A DNA stretch of 64,000 nucleotides, taken from Serinibacter salmoneus (GTDB taxonomy: Bacteria > Actinomycetota > Actinomycetes > Actinomycetales > Beutenbergiaceae). Numbering within the stretch: position 1 is the stretch's first letter; every line of letters begins with the position of its first letter. The position numbers and the translations under genes were made by a program. Location: the NCBI RefSeq assembly GCF_002563925.1, contig NZ_PDJD01000001.1, forward strand, positions 1,308,973-1,372,972, in the 5' to 3' direction. The notes below the pieces were generated by a model. That model was given only the letters and a program-made list of their open reading frames with translations, did no database searches and had not been told where the DNA came from. Positions 1-9,129 of this stretch are shown in pieces.

Positions 1-2
1 CC

Positions 3-1364
3 GAGGACGGCTCGAACAACGAGGGCGTGGTGTACTGGCGCTACGGCGTGCCGTGGCTGGTGATCTACCTGGACCTGCTGAAGCAGCAGGAGGGCATCGA
101 CTGGTTCGCCCGCAGCGACTACCTGCGCGAGACGTTCTGGTACCGCCTCTACCAGGCGGCCCCCGACCTCGAGCGGATCATCAACCACGGTGACTGCCAC
201 GACCGACGCAGTGGGCACCCGGTCGCGATGTACTACAAGTTGGCCTCGGAGTACCGCATCCCGCAGTGCCAGTGGCTGGCCGACACGGTCGTGGACAACT
301 TCTTCTGGCGGGAGGCCTACGAGAGCGACGTGCGCCCGGGCGTACGGGCCGAGGCATACCAGGAACTGCTGTGGTTCGACCCCACGGCGCCGAGCCAGGA
401 CCCCTACCAACTCCCCGCGAGCCGGTACTTCACCGACCTGGGCCTCGTGGTGGGACGCACCTCCTGGGATCCCGACGCCGTGATGGTCTCCTTCAAGGCA
501 TCCCCGGGTGGCGGCCACAAGGCGTGGGAGACCTCGCACCGGTTGAAGAAGGAGACCGGCTGGAGCACCCTGAACGCCGGTCACCACCACCCGGACGCCG
601 GCACCTACACCCTGCTCGGGTACGGCGCCTACCTCGCGCTGGACGAGGGCTACTCCTCGCGCAAGAAGACCGAGCACCACAACGCGATCCTGGTCGACGG
701 CAACGGCTTCGTGAACGAGGACCGATACCACGTCTACGAGGACCTGGCACACGAGTACACCGCCGAGATCCTCACCGCGAGTGTCGAGGGCGGGTGGACC
801 CACGCGGTGAGCGAGACGCAAGCGATGTACGACCGCGAGCTCGGCGTCGAGCGCGTGCGCCGACACCTGGTGCTCACCCCGCGCGGCAACCTGGTGCTCC
901 TGGATGATCTGCGTGCCGCCCAGCCCCGGGTGTGGACCTGGCTGTTGCAGACCGAGAACCCTGCGGTGGAACTGGGCGAGAGCGGTCAGTGGATCGCGGA
1001 CGCCGGCAGCGGCCGACTCATCGTGCGTGCCATCGGTGAGGGGGAGCAGGTGGAGTCGGTGGTCACCGCGGTGCATGCCAACCCGACCTCCTCCACGCCG
1101 AGCCTGGCGATCGAGAAGGTGCAGCACACCCTGCGGCGTTCCAGCCCGCGGTCCACCACCGCGCGCTTCGTCTCCGTGCTGCAGCCCCGGCCGTGGTTCG
1201 CGGCGGATCCGGCCGAGGTGGCCGTCTCGGAGTCGGGTACCCAGGTGACCATCACGATCACCCATCGCGGCGTGACGGAGACGGTCACCCTGGACACCGA
1301 ACTGGCGCAGATGAGCGGCGAGGGCGTGACCGGTCCCGGTTTCCGCGGGCACAGCGTCCAGTGA
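3..1364 (+). CDS. Heparinase II/III-type polysaccharide lyase, 5'-truncated by window edge
   Basis: The reading frame is already open at the window edge (first residues EDGSNNEGVVYWRYG), so the true start lies upstream and 453 residues are visible. The start matches the end of the alginate-lyase-like (alpha/alpha toroid) domain. The rest, from about residue 140, is the Hepar_II_III C-terminal beta-sandwich with its His-rich stretch (HHHPDAGTYTLLGYGAYLAL, then TEHHNAILVDG). Family members cleave uronic-acid-containing polysaccharides (heparin, alginate, related glycans) by beta-elimination; the substrate cannot be read here. It overlaps the following DUF624 gene by 4 bases (GTGA), so the two are cotranscribed, as is usual in carbohydrate-use gene sets. 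No signal peptide can be judged because the N-terminus is missing. Confidence 0.85.
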   Translation, partial: EDGSNNEGVVYWRYGVPWLVIYLDLLKQQEGIDWFARSDYLRETFWYRLYQAAPDLERIINHGDCHDRRSGHPVAMYYKLASEYRIPQCQWLADTVVDNFFWREAYESDVRPGVRAEAYQELLWFDPTAPSQDPYQLPASRYFTDLGLVVGRTSWDPDAVMVSFKASPGGGHKAWETSHRLKKETGWSTLNAGHHHPDAGTYTLLGYGAYLALDEGYSSRKKTEHHNAILVDGNGFVNEDRYHVYEDLAHEYTAEILTASVEGGWTHAVSETQAMYDRELGVERVRRHLVLTPRGNLVLLDDLRAAQPRVWTWLLQTENPAVELGESGQWIADAGSGRLIVRAIGEGEQVESVVTAVHANPTSSTPSLAIEKVQHTLRRSSPRSTTARFVSVLQPRPWFAADPAEVAVSESGTQVTITITHRGVTETVTLDTELAQMSGEGVTGPGFRGHSVQ

Positions 1365-1996
1365 GCGAGCGTCCGCAGCGGCGCGGTGGAGGCTGGGAGG
1401 CCGGGACGCTCCGCGTCCTGGCCGTCCCGGCCAACCTCGTGCTCGGCGGGATCGTCGCCTTCCTCCTGGCGATCCCCGTCGTCACCCTCCTTCCGGTGCT
1501 GATCGCGCTCGGTCGATCCATGGCGAGGTGGCGCACCGAGGAGGACGACGCGGTGGTGACCAACCTGCTGCGCGAGTTGCGCGTCACCTGGCGTCGCACC
1601 TGGGCCTGGGGTCTGCTCTTCGGCCTCGTGGTGGTGGTGCTCGTGCTGAACAGTCTGTTCCTGGCCGCGCAGTTCGGGCAGGAAGGCTCACAGCCGGCGG
1701 TGCTGCTCGCCGGGGCCACCGTCCCGGTGGCGCTCGTGGTGCTCCTGCTCGGCCTCCTGGTCCCGGTCGCGAGTGCGCTGGAACCCCAGGCCTCGATGCG
1801 CGAGTGGTCCCGGGTCGCCGTGGAGTTGGTGATGCGCGCTCCGCTGCGTGCGCTGCTCGTGCTGATCCTCGCCGTTGCCGTGGTGGGCGCCTGCGTCGTG
1901 CTGTGGACCCTGGGGCCGTTCCTCGTGCTCTCGCTGCCGATCTACCTGGCGGTCCTCACCTTCATCGCCAAGCCCGGCCCCGCCGACGCCGCGTGA
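1361..1996 (+). CDS. DUF624 (YesL-like) integral membrane protein
   Basis: 211 residues beginning with a GTG that overlaps the lyase stop codon as GTGA; longer upstream starts would lie inside the lyase gene. Four or five hydrophobic segments are visible (near residues 20-45, 85-110, 118-145, 165-205), separated by a charged loop with RWRTEEDD and an RVTWRRT stretch. This is the pattern of DUF624/YesL proteins, found beside sugar-polymer lyases and ABC sugar importers, whose biochemical role is unknown. The neighbouring heparinase supports a role in polysaccharide use. The start is chosen from translational coupling and from the amphipathic N-terminus VSERPQRRGGGWEAG preceding the first membrane helix. 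Confidence 0.7.
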   Translation: MSERPQRRGGGWEAGTLRVLAVPANLVLGGIVAFLLAIPVVTLLPVLIALGRSMARWRTEEDDAVVTNLLRELRVTWRRTWAWGLLFGLVVVVLVLNSLFLAAQFGQEGSQPAVLLAGATVPVALVVLLLGLLVPVASALEPQASMREWSRVAVELVMRAPLRALLVLILAVAVVGACVVLWTLGPFLVLSLPIYLAVLTFIAKPGPADAA

Positions 1997-3192
1997 GAGG
2001 CGTCGCACCGCGCCACGCGCTCTGGGTGCTCTACGCCGACACCCTGACGATGGCCGTCGGGTTCTACATGCTGGTGCCGCTGCTGGCCTACCACTTCCTG
2101 GAGAACCTCGGGCTCGCCGTCGCGGTGGTCGGGATGCTGGCCGCGATCCGGGGGGCGGCCCAGAACGGCACGCAGCCGATCGCGGGATGGATCGCCGACC
2201 GGATCGGCTACCGCACCGCGATCAGCGGCGGGGTCCTGATCCGGGCGAGCGGCTTCGCCGTGCTGGGGCTGACCGAGAGCCTCCCCATCCTGGTGGCGGG
2301 GTCGATCCTGGCGGGCCTGGGTGGCGCCCTGTTCCACCCGGCGAGCTATGCTGCGTACGCGGCCTTCTCGGCCGGGCGCGATCAGACCCGGGTGTACGCC
2401 ACCCGCGAGCTCTACTCCAACGTCGGCTTCGTGCTCGGGCCGATGATCGGGGGACTCCTCGCCGGCCTGGAGTTCCGCTGGGTGGCGCTGGGTTCGGCGA
2501 CCCTGTTCCTCGTGGCGTTCGTCATCACCGTGGTGGGTCTGCCGCCCGTGTCGCTGGCGCACGGCAAGGAACGCGCCAAGATCGGTGCGGCGCTGCGGGA
2601 CCGACGGTTCGTGCCGATGCTCGCCATGGTCGGCACCGTGTGGATGCTCTCGGGACAGCTCTACCTCGTGGTCCCCGTGCGTGCGGCCGCCGTGCTGGAC
2701 GGTTCGTTCGGCGTCGGCCTCGTGTACACCAGCGCGGCCGTGTTCATGGTGGCCACGATGCTGCCACTGACCGGCTTCGCCTCCCGCCACCTGCCTCCCG
2801 GTCGGGTCATCGCGCTCGGGGGACTCTCCCTGGGCGCGGGGATCGCGGTGATGGGGCTGTGGGACTCCGTCGTCGGCCTGGTGGCGGGCGCCCTGGTCTT
2901 CACCGTGGGGCAGATGCTCACCCAACCGACGGTGAACTCCCTGATCTCCCAGTTCGCCGAGCCGCACTCGATCGCCACCTACTTCGGTGCGGCCGGACTG
3001 GCCCGCGCGATCGGCGGCATCGTCGGGAATCTCGCCGGCGGTGCGCTCTACACCATCGCCGGTGGCGGGGGAGCGCTGTCCACCGCGGTGTGGTTCGTCT
3101 TCGTCGGGGTGGGCCTCGCCGTCGCGACCCTGCTGTGGACCCGGGGCCCCGGGGGCGCGCCGCCGTCGGCGGCGACGTCCGGCACCCAGTAG
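1993..3192 (+). CDS. MFS transporter (multidrug/sugar efflux type)
   Basis: 399 residues with about 12 hydrophobic segments, typical of the major facilitator superfamily. The cytoplasmic loop 2-3 motif is recognisable as [13 protein letters not shown] (MFS motif A, G-x3-D-R-x-G-R/Y), and a long central charged loop ([16 protein letters not shown]) separates the two six-helix halves. Closest by eye to MdtH/YajR-like drug:proton antiporters, but the substrate is not readable. The GTG start overlaps the preceding stop (GTGA), so it belongs to the lyase-DUF624 transcript. Its TAG stop is also the first half of a TAGCCT -10 hexamer that probably drives thrS. Confidence 0.8.
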   Translation: MRGVAPRHALWVLYADTLTMAVGFYMLVPLLAYHFLENLGLAVAVVGMLAAIRGAAQNGTQPIAGWIADRIGYRTAISGGVLIRASGFAVLGLTESLPILVAGSILAGLGGALFHPASYAAYAAFSAGRDQTRVYATRELYSNVGFVLGPMIGGLLAGLEFRWVALGSATLFLVAFVITVVGLPPVSLAHGKERAKIGAALRDRRFVPMLAMVGTVWMLSGQLYLVVPVRAAAVLDGSFGVGLVYTSAAVFMVATMLPLTGFASRHLPPGRVIALGGLSLGAGIAVMGLWDSVVGLVAGALVFTVGQMLTQPTVNSLISQFAEPHSIATYFGAAGLARAIGGIVGNLAGGALYTIAGGGGALSTAVWFVFVGVGLAVATLLWTRGPGGAPPSAATSGTQ

Positions 3193-3195
3193 CCT
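3190..3195 (+). promoter_or_regulatory. -10 hexamer TAGCCT for thrS, fused to the MFS stop codon
   Basis: TAGCCT fits the actinobacterial TANNNT -10 consensus; its TAG is the MFS stop. The thrS start is 59 bases downstream, giving a leader of about 50 nt. No convincing -35 is visible. The leader is too short for a T-box and shows no T-box sequence. Confidence 0.5.
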
Positions 3196-3253
3196 GGTGA
3201 GGCCATGGGCGCCGCGTGCGCCCGACCGTCCCACGCGATTCGGAGCCCCACCC

Positions 3254-5254
3254 GTGCCCAGCATCTCCCTCACCCTCGACGGCGTCACCACCGAGATCGA
3301 GGCGGGCACCACGGCGACCACCCTGCTGCAGGGAGAACGCGACGTCGTCGCGGTCCGGGTCGACGGCGACCTGCGGGACCTCGCGCGTGAGCTGCCCGCC
3401 GACGCCGTGGTGGAGCGCGTGCGGATCGACAGCGAGGACGGTCTGAACATCCTGCGCCACTCCGCCGCGCACGTGATGGCACAGGCCGTGCAGCAGCTCT
3501 ACCCGGGGACCACCCTGGGCATCGGACCCTTCATCACCGACGGCTTCTACTACGACTTCGACGCCGCCGAGCCCTTCACCCCCGAGGACCTCAAGGCCAT
3601 CGAGAAGGCGATGCAGCGCATCGTCAAGGAGGGCCAGACCTTCGTGCGCCGCGAGGTCACCCGCGCCGAGGCCCTGGCGGAGCTCGCGGCGGAGCCGTAC
3701 AAGTGCGAACTGCTGGACGTCGAGGACACCGAGGCCTCCGCCACCGAGGGCGCCTCCGTGGAGATCGGCGACGGCGAGATCACGATCTACGAGAACGTGC
3801 GCCGCGGCGGCGAGGTCGCGTGGAAGGACCTGTGCCGCGGTCCGCACGTGCCCACCACCCGGGTGCTCGGCAACGGCTGGTCGCTGATGCGCTCCGCCGC
3901 CGCGTACTGGAAGGGGAATCAGGCCAACGCCCAGCTGCAGCGCGTGTACGGCACCGCGTGGCCGAGCAAGGAGGCGCTGACCGCCTACAAGGAGCGCCTG
4001 GCGGAGGCCGAGCGACGCGACCACCGACGCCTGGGTGCCGAGATGGACCTGTTCTCCTTCCCCGACGAGATCGGCAGCGGGCTGGCGGTTTTCCATCCCC
4101 GCGGTGCGATGGTGCGCATGGAGATGGAGGACTACTCCCGGCGCCGCCACCTGGCCGCGGGCTACGAGTTCGTCACCACCCCGCACGCCACGAAGGCGCA
4201 GTTGTTCCAGACCAGTGGGCACCTGGACTGGTACGCGGACGGGATGTACCCCCCGATGCGGCTGGACGAGGAGCGGGACGCCGCCGGGAACATCACCAAG
4301 CAGGGTCAGGACTACTACCTCAAGCCGATGAACTGCCCCATGCACAACCTTGTCTTCGACTCCCGGGGGCGCTCCTACCGCGAGCTGCCGCTGCGGCTGT
4401 TCGAGTTCGGGACGGTCTACCGGTACGAGAAGTCCGGTGTGGTGCACGGGCTGACCCGCGCCCGTGGGTTCACCCAGGACGACGCGCACATCTACTGCAC
4501 CCGCGAGCAGATGCGTGAGGAGCTCGCCTCGCTGCTGACCTTCGTGCTGGACCTGCTGAAGGACTACGGCCTGGACGACTTCTACCTCGAGCTCTCCACG
4601 CGCAACCCGGAGAAGTCCGTGGGCTCGGACGAGGTGTGGGCCGAGGCGACCGAGACCCTGCGCGAGGTCGCCGTGGCCTCCGGCCTGGATCTCGTGCCGG
4701 ACCCGGGCGGGGCCGCCTTCTACGGGCCGAAGATCTCCGTGCAGGCCAAGGACGCCATCGGCCGCACCTGGCAGATGTCCACCATCCAGCTGGACTTCAA
4801 CCTGCCGGAACGGTTCGACCTCACCTACACCGCCCCGGACGGCTCCCGGCAACGCCCGGTGATGATCCACCGCGCCCTGTTCGGCTCGATCGAACGGTTC
4901 TTCGCCGTGCTGCTGGAGCACTACGCCGGAGCCTTCCCCGCCTGGCTCGCACCGGTGCAGGTGCTGGCGGTGCCGGTGGCGGAGCCCTTCAACGACTATC
5001 TCGGTAGCCTCGTCTCGCGGCTGAAGGCGCTGGGGGTGCGCGCCGAACTGGACGCCTCCGACGACCGCTTCAACAAGAAGATCCGCAACGCGGCCAGGCA
5101 GAAGGCGCCGTTCGTGCTGATCGCCGGCGGTGAGGACGCCGAGGCCGGGTCGGTCTCCTTCCGCTACCGGGACGGGAGCCAGGACAACGGCGTGCCACTG
5201 GACGAGGCGATCGAGCGGATCCAGGCGGCCATCCGCGACCGCGTGCAGGTGTGA
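3254..5254 (+). CDS. thrS: Threonyl-tRNA synthetase
   Basis: 666 residues, normal class II ThrRS length. Domains in order: N-terminal TGS domain (about 1-65, [20 protein letters not shown]), second editing-type domain with the [13 protein letters not shown] zinc-site His motif (about 75-230), catalytic core with motif 1/2/3 elements ([12 protein letters not shown] near residue 358; [18 protein letters not shown]), and C-terminal anticodon-binding domain (from about 565, [14 protein letters not shown]). It charges tRNA-Thr in the cytoplasm. GTG at 3254 is chosen because the TGS domain begins immediately after it. It is followed after three bases by the HIT gene, so thrS and the PIM-lipid operon are probably cotranscribed. 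Confidence 0.97.
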   Translation: MPSISLTLDGVTTEIEAGTTATTLLQGERDVVAVRVDGDLRDLARELPADAVVERVRIDSEDGLNILRHSAAHVMAQAVQQLYPGTTLGIGPFITDGFYYDFDAAEPFTPEDLKAIEKAMQRIVKEGQTFVRREVTRAEALAELAAEPYKCELLDVEDTEASATEGASVEIGDGEITIYENVRRGGEVAWKDLCRGPHVPTTRVLGNGWSLMRSAAAYWKGNQANAQLQRVYGTAWPSKEALTAYKERLAEAERRDHRRLGAEMDLFSFPDEIGSGLAVFHPRGAMVRMEMEDYSRRRHLAAGYEFVTTPHATKAQLFQTSGHLDWYADGMYPPMRLDEERDAAGNITKQGQDYYLKPMNCPMHNLVFDSRGRSYRELPLRLFEFGTVYRYEKSGVVHGLTRARGFTQDDAHIYCTREQMREELASLLTFVLDLLKDYGLDDFYLELSTRNPEKSVGSDEVWAEATETLREVAVASGLDLVPDPGGAAFYGPKISVQAKDAIGRTWQMSTIQLDFNLPERFDLTYTAPDGSRQRPVMIHRALFGSIERFFAVLLEHYAGAFPAWLAPVQVLAVPVAEPFNDYLGSLVSRLKALGVRAELDASDDRFNKKIRNAARQKAPFVLIAGGEDAEAGSVSFRYRDGSQDNGVPLDEAIERIQAAIRDRVQV

Positions 5255-5257
5255 GAC

Positions 5258-5836
5258 GTGGCAGCCACCGGCGGTGAGCGCGCGGCGGACTTCGCGGGAG
5301 ACGCGGACGGCTTCGAGCGACTGTGGACGCCGCACCGGATGGTCTACATCGACGGTGCGGACAAGCCGGCGGACGACACCCCCCGGCAGTGCCCGTTCTG
5401 CGCGATCCCCGCGCGTGGTGACGAGGACGGACTGGTGGTCGCCCGGGGGGACCTGGCCTACGTGGTGCTCAACCTCTACCCCTACAACCCCGGCCATCTG
5501 ATGGCGGTGCCCTACCGGCACGTGGCGGGATACCCCGAACTCACGACGGCGGAGCTCGCCGAGGTGGGGGCCATGACGCAGGGCGCCATCCGGGTGCTGC
5601 GCGCCACCTCCGCGCCGGCCGGGTTCAACCTCGGGGTGAACCAGGGTGCGGTCGGGGGAGCGGGCATCGCCGCTCACCTGCACCAGCACGTGGTGCCCCG
5701 CTGGCAGGGCGACGCGAACTTCATGCCCATCGTGGCGGGCACCAAGCCGGTGCCGCAGCTGCTGGGAGAGACCCGTGACCGCCTGGCCGCCGCGTGGGCC
5801 GAGCACGCCGAGGTCGAGGCGGTCACGACATGCTGA
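5258..5836 (+). CDS. HIT-domain protein (Ap4A phosphorylase/hydrolase-like)
   Basis: 192 residues with the HIT triad H140-L-H142-Q-H144-VV and an N-terminal CPFC (residues 45-48), a possible metal site found in the actinobacterial Rv2613c-type proteins. That family cleaves diadenosine tetraphosphate by phosphorolysis; the activity here is inferred from family membership. It starts with GTG three bases after the thrS stop and overlaps pgsA by 7 bases. Gene order HIT-pgsA-acyltransferase-pimA is the same as in the mycobacterial PIM lipid locus, which supports orthology rather than a generic HIT hydrolase. Confidence 0.88.
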   Translation: MAATGGERAADFAGDADGFERLWTPHRMVYIDGADKPADDTPRQCPFCAIPARGDEDGLVVARGDLAYVVLNLYPYNPGHLMAVPYRHVAGYPELTTAELAEVGAMTQGAIRVLRATSAPAGFNLGVNQGAVGGAGIAAHLHQHVVPRWQGDANFMPIVAGTKPVPQLLGETRDRLAAAWAEHAEVEAVTTC

Positions 5837-6459
5837 AGCACTTGCGCGCCGTGGTCTCGCGGATCCTGGACCCGCTGGCGCGTGCCCTGCTGCGGATGGG
5901 TATCAGCCCGGACGCCGTCACCGTGATCGGCACCCTCGGGGCGGTGGTCGGTGCGCTCGGGTTCATTGCCCGCGGGTACCTGTTCGCCGGCACCATGGTC
6001 ATCACCTTCTTCGTCCTCTTCGACGTCATCGACGGCGCGATGGCGCGGGCGGCCGGGCGCAGCGGACCGTGGGGTGCCTTCCTCGACTCGGTCCTGGATC
6101 GCTACGCGGACGGCGCCGTGTTCGGCGCCCTGACCTGGTACCTCGTGTCCCAGGACGAGATGTGGGGTGCCGCCTTCGCCCTGGCGTGCCTGGTCTTCGG
6201 CTCGATCGTCCCGTACGCGCGGGCGAAGGCGGAGTCGGTCGGGGCGAGCGCCACGGTGGGCATCGCCGAGCGCGGCGACCGTCTGCTCATCGCCCTGGTG
6301 GCCACCGGCATCGTCGGCCTCGGCGTGCCCCAGGTGGTCCTCGTCGTCGTGCTCGGGGTGCTCGCGCTGCTGTCCCTCACCACCTCGATCCACCGGATCT
6401 GGCACGTGCGCGCCCAGATCCACCCCGCCCACCTCGACCCCCCGGAGGAGACGGAGTGA
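5830..6459 (+). CDS. pgsA: Phosphatidylinositol phosphate synthase (CDP-alcohol phosphotransferase)
   Basis: 209 residues with several transmembrane helices. The full CDP-alcohol phosphotransferase signature is present: D65-x2-D68-G-x2-A72-R73-x8-G82-x3-D86-x3-D90, which binds two metal ions and CDP-diacylglycerol. In actinobacteria this gene, next to pimA, makes phosphatidylinositol phosphate from CDP-DAG and inositol-1-phosphate, the first lipid step towards phosphatidylinositol and PIMs. The ATG start overlaps the HIT stop by 7 bases and the stop overlaps the next gene as GTGA. Specificity for inositol phosphate rather than glycerol phosphate rests on the gene neighbourhood. Confidence 0.92.
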   Translation: MLKHLRAVVSRILDPLARALLRMGISPDAVTVIGTLGAVVGALGFIARGYLFAGTMVITFFVLFDVIDGAMARAAGRSGPWGAFLDSVLDRYADGAVFGALTWYLVSQDEMWGAAFALACLVFGSIVPYARAKAESVGASATVGIAERGDRLLIALVATGIVGLGVPQVVLVVVLGVLALLSLTTSIHRIWHVRAQIHPAHLDPPEETE

Positions 6460-7403
6460 GACTCCCGACCAGCACCGACCTATACGCCTGGGCCTGGCGC
6501 ATCGCGCCGCGGCTGCCGGAGTGGCCGGCGCAGGCCGCCGGCGCCGTCGCGGCCGACGTCACCTGGTTGCTGCACACCGACGGCGTGAAGCAGCTCGAGC
6601 GCAACCTTGCCCGGATCCGACCCGGACTGAGCGCCCGCGAACTGCGCCGACTCTCGCGCGCCGGGATGCGCTCCTACATGCGCTACTTCGTGGAGGCGTT
6701 CCAGGTCGCCGGGTTCTCCCGCGAGAAGGTCCTCGCCCGGGTGCGACCCACCGGGGTGCCCGCCGTGGCCGAGGTCCTGACGCGCGGTGACTCGGTGGTC
6801 ATGGCCCTGGGGCACAGCGGCAACTGGGACCTCGCCGGTGCCTGGGCCGCCTACGACCTCGGCCCCGTGCTCACCGTGGCGGAGAAGCTCCCCGACGGCC
6901 TGTACGAGCAGTTCGTGGCGTTCCGCAACTCCCTCGGCATCGAGATCGTGCCGCTGGAGGACGGCAACACCTTCCGCACCCTGCTGCGTCGTGCGGGGGA
7001 GCGGCCCCAGGTGGTCCCGCTGCTCTCCGACCGCGACCTGACCAGGCACGGCGTGGAGGTGCAGATCGCCGGGCTGCCGGCCCGGGTGGCCGCGGGGCCG
7101 GCCGCGCTCAGCCTGGCGACGGGATTCCCCCTGGTGCCGGTGGATGTGCACTACGAGCGACTGCGGGGCGAGCAGCGGCGCGCGGCCGGCTCGCGGTGGG
7201 GGCTCGTGATCCGCCTGCTGCCGGCGATCGCGACCCACGACGAGTCCGGGCAGCGCCGTGGCGTCCAGGAGATCACCCAGGACTGGGTGGACGTGCTGAT
7301 GGCGGCCTACGCGCAGCACCCGCAGGACTGGCACATGCTGCAGAAGGTCTTCCACGCCGACCTCGACATGGAGCGCCTGGCTCGTTCCCACGGGGAGGGA
7401 TGA
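6456..7403 (+). CDS. Phosphatidylinositol mannoside acyltransferase (LpxL/HtrB family)
   Basis: 315 residues. The HxxxxD acyltransferase motif is clear as H120-SGNW-D125, with further family blocks (VAEKLPDGLYEQFVAFRNSL; PLLSDRDLTRHGVEV). In the mycobacterial PIM locus the equivalent gene (Rv2611c/PatA type) transfers palmitate from acyl-CoA to the mannose of PIM1/PIM2 at the cytoplasmic membrane face. Its position between pgsA and pimA supports that role. The GTG start at 6456 overlaps the pgsA stop (GTGA); longer upstream starts would run far into pgsA. Confidence 0.9.
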   Translation: MRLPTSTDLYAWAWRIAPRLPEWPAQAAGAVAADVTWLLHTDGVKQLERNLARIRPGLSARELRRLSRAGMRSYMRYFVEAFQVAGFSREKVLARVRPTGVPAVAEVLTRGDSVVMALGHSGNWDLAGAWAAYDLGPVLTVAEKLPDGLYEQFVAFRNSLGIEIVPLEDGNTFRTLLRRAGERPQVVPLLSDRDLTRHGVEVQIAGLPARVAAGPAALSLATGFPLVPVDVHYERLRGEQRRAAGSRWGLVIRLLPAIATHDESGQRRGVQEITQDWVDVLMAAYAQHPQDWHMLQKVFHADLDMERLARSHGEG

Positions 7404-7405
7404 GG

Positions 7406-8524
7406 ATGCGCATCGGGATCGTCTGCCCCTACTCCCTGGACGCCCCCGGTGGCGTGCAGATCCACGTGCTCGACCTCGCGCAGCGGCTGATCGACCGCGG
7501 ACACGACGTCCGGGTGCTCGCCCCCGCCGACCCCGCCACCACCGTGCCCTCGTTCGTGGACAGCACCGGCAAGAGCGTGGCGGTGCACTACAACGGCTCC
7601 GTCGCCCGGCTCTCCTTCGGGCCGGTCACGGCCCGCAAGGTCCGCTCCTGGCTGGAGGCGGGGGAGTTCGACGTGGTGCACATCCACGAGCCCCTGAGCC
7701 CCTCGCTCTCGGTGCTGGCCCTTGCGCAGGCCGACGTCCCGGTGGTGGGGACCTTCCACACCGCCACGGACCACTCCCGTGCCATGCGAGCCGCCTACCC
7801 GATCGTGCGGGGCTTCCTCGAGCGCATCTCGGCCCGCATCGCGGTCTCGGAGGAGGCCCGGCGCACCGTCGTGGAGCACATCGGTGGCGACGCCGTGATC
7901 GTTCCCAACGGCGTGGAGACCGGGGTCTTCCGCGCCGCTGCCGCCGATCCACAGTGGCAGGGCACACCCGAGCGCCCCACCGCCGTCTTCCTCGGGCGCA
8001 CCGACGAGGCGCGCAAGGGCTTCGGCGTACTGCTGGAGGCCATGCCCGCCCTGGTGGACGCCGTTCCCGGCATCCGGATCCTCGTGGCCGGACGGGGCGA
8101 CATGAGCCGGGCCCGCGAGGTCCAGGAGACCTATCCGGACACCCTGGAACTGCTGGGGGAGATCTCCGAGGAGGAGAAGGCGCGACTGCTGAGCTCCGCC
8201 GACGTGTACATCGCGCCGCAGACCGGTGGGGAGAGCTTCGGGATCGTGCTGGTGGAGGGGATGTCGGCGGGCGCCGTGGTGGTCGCGAGCGACCTGTCGG
8301 CGTTCCGCCGCGTGCTGGACGAGGGCCGCGCCGGTGAACTGTTCACCACGGGCGACCCCGCAGCCCTGGCCGCAGCGGTCGCGCGGGTACTGGCCGATCC
8401 GGCCCGGGCCGCGCAATTGCGCGACCACGCCGACCGGTGGTCGCGCCGCTTCGACTGGGACGTGGTCACCGAACGGGTCCTGGAGGTCTACGGCCTGGCC
8501 GTGGGGGAGGTGGCGGCACCGTGA
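7406..8524 (+). CDS. pimA: Phosphatidyl-myo-inositol mannosyltransferase, GT4 family
   Basis: 372 residues, two Rossmann domains (GT-B fold). The N-terminal GGVQIHV loop and CPYSLDAPGGVQ match PimA; the C-terminal nucleotide-sugar site has VFLGRTDEARKGF and the GT4 motif QTGGESFGIVLVEGM. PimA moves mannose from GDP-mannose to phosphatidylinositol, committing to PIM synthesis on the inner membrane leaflet. An in-frame ATG at 7400 overlaps the upstream stop, but the GGGGAGGG Shine-Dalgarno is correctly spaced only for ATG 7406. The next gene overlaps its stop. The block pgsA-acyltransferase-pimA is therefore translated as a coupled set. Confidence 0.93.
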   Translation: MRIGIVCPYSLDAPGGVQIHVLDLAQRLIDRGHDVRVLAPADPATTVPSFVDSTGKSVAVHYNGSVARLSFGPVTARKVRSWLEAGEFDVVHIHEPLSPSLSVLALAQADVPVVGTFHTATDHSRAMRAAYPIVRGFLERISARIAVSEEARRTVVEHIGGDAVIVPNGVETGVFRAAAADPQWQGTPERPTAVFLGRTDEARKGFGVLLEAMPALVDAVPGIRILVAGRGDMSRAREVQETYPDTLELLGEISEEEKARLLSSADVYIAPQTGGESFGIVLVEGMSAGAVVVASDLSAFRRVLDEGRAGELFTTGDPAALAAAVARVLADPARAAQLRDHADRWSRRFDWDVVTERVLEVYGLAVGEVAAP

Positions 8525-9075
8525 CCGCGGAGATCGCCCTCGTCGCTGTGCTCCTGGTGGGTATCGGCGTGTGGCTCACCCTCGCCCGCGCCAACCGCAT
8601 CGACCTGCTGCACCAGAAGGTCACGCGGTCCGCCGCCACACTGGACGCGCAACTGTTGCGCCGTGCGGGGCTCGCGGCCGAGTTGGCGCGGTCCGGGATC
8701 CTGGACCCGGCGACCTCCATCCTCCTGGGTGGGGCCGCCGAGGAGTGCCTCTCCCACGACCCGATGCCGTCGGACGCCGCGCTGCCCGACGTGCTGGCCG
8801 GTGACCACTTCGGCCCTCACCGTGAGCAGGCGGAGTCCGATCTCACGCGCGTGCTGCGTGAGGGGCTGCAGGGCGCGGATCTCACCGAGGACCCGCTCGT
8901 GGCGGACGTGCTGACCGCCTGGCGCCGCGCGGGGTACGCCCGCCGCTTCCACAACGATGCGGTGGCTCAGACGATCCGCCTGCGCAGCAAACTCTCCGTG
9001 CGGCTGCTGCGGCTCGCGGGGCACGCCCCCATGCCGCGCATGGTGGACCTGGACGACGCACTGCCCACGGCCTGA
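8521..9075 (+). CDS. LemA-like membrane-anchored protein at the Rv2609c position
   Basis: 184 residues; GTG start overlapping the pimA stop (GTGA). One N-terminal transmembrane helix (about residues 3-21) is followed by a helical stretch NRIDLLHQKVTRSAATLDAQ and LLRRAGLAAELARSG, which resembles the LemA first helix (YN-x-L-V...D-x-QL-x-RR-x-x-L). In mycobacteria the gene after pimA encodes a membrane protein with an additional NUDIX domain; no NUDIX box is visible here. The role is unknown. Coupling to pimA suggests a link to PIM lipid synthesis, but nothing in the sequence shows an enzymatic site. Confidence 0.6.
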   Translation: MTAEIALVAVLLVGIGVWLTLARANRIDLLHQKVTRSAATLDAQLLRRAGLAAELARSGILDPATSILLGGAAEECLSHDPMPSDAALPDVLAGDHFGPHREQAESDLTRVLREGLQGADLTEDPLVADVLTAWRRAGYARRFHNDAVAQTIRLRSKLSVRLLRLAGHAPMPRMVDLDDALPTA

Positions 9076-9115
9076 GGCGCCCTCACCGGATCCCGGTCAC
9101 GATGGTGCGGGACGC

Positions 9116-9121
9116 TAGTGT
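9116..9121 (+). promoter_or_regulatory. -10 hexamer TAGTGT upstream of prsW (leaderless)
   Basis: TAGTGT lies 8 nt before the ATG at 9130, a spacing that would put transcription initiation at or next to the start codon. There is no Shine-Dalgarno sequence before this ATG, consistent with a leaderless mRNA. Confidence 0.5.
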
Positions 9122-9129
9122 GGACATCC

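Noticed and set aside
3193-3253. T-box or other tRNA-sensing leader before thrS
   Set aside because: Only about 60 bases are available and no T-box core sequence or terminator/antiterminator pair is present.
2918-5806. Very long open frames on the reverse strand opposite thrS and opposite ruvB-secD (14752-17943)
   Set aside because: They are antisense to strongly conserved genes, have Arg/Gly/His/Val-rich compositions typical of frame shadows in high-GC DNA, and match no family.
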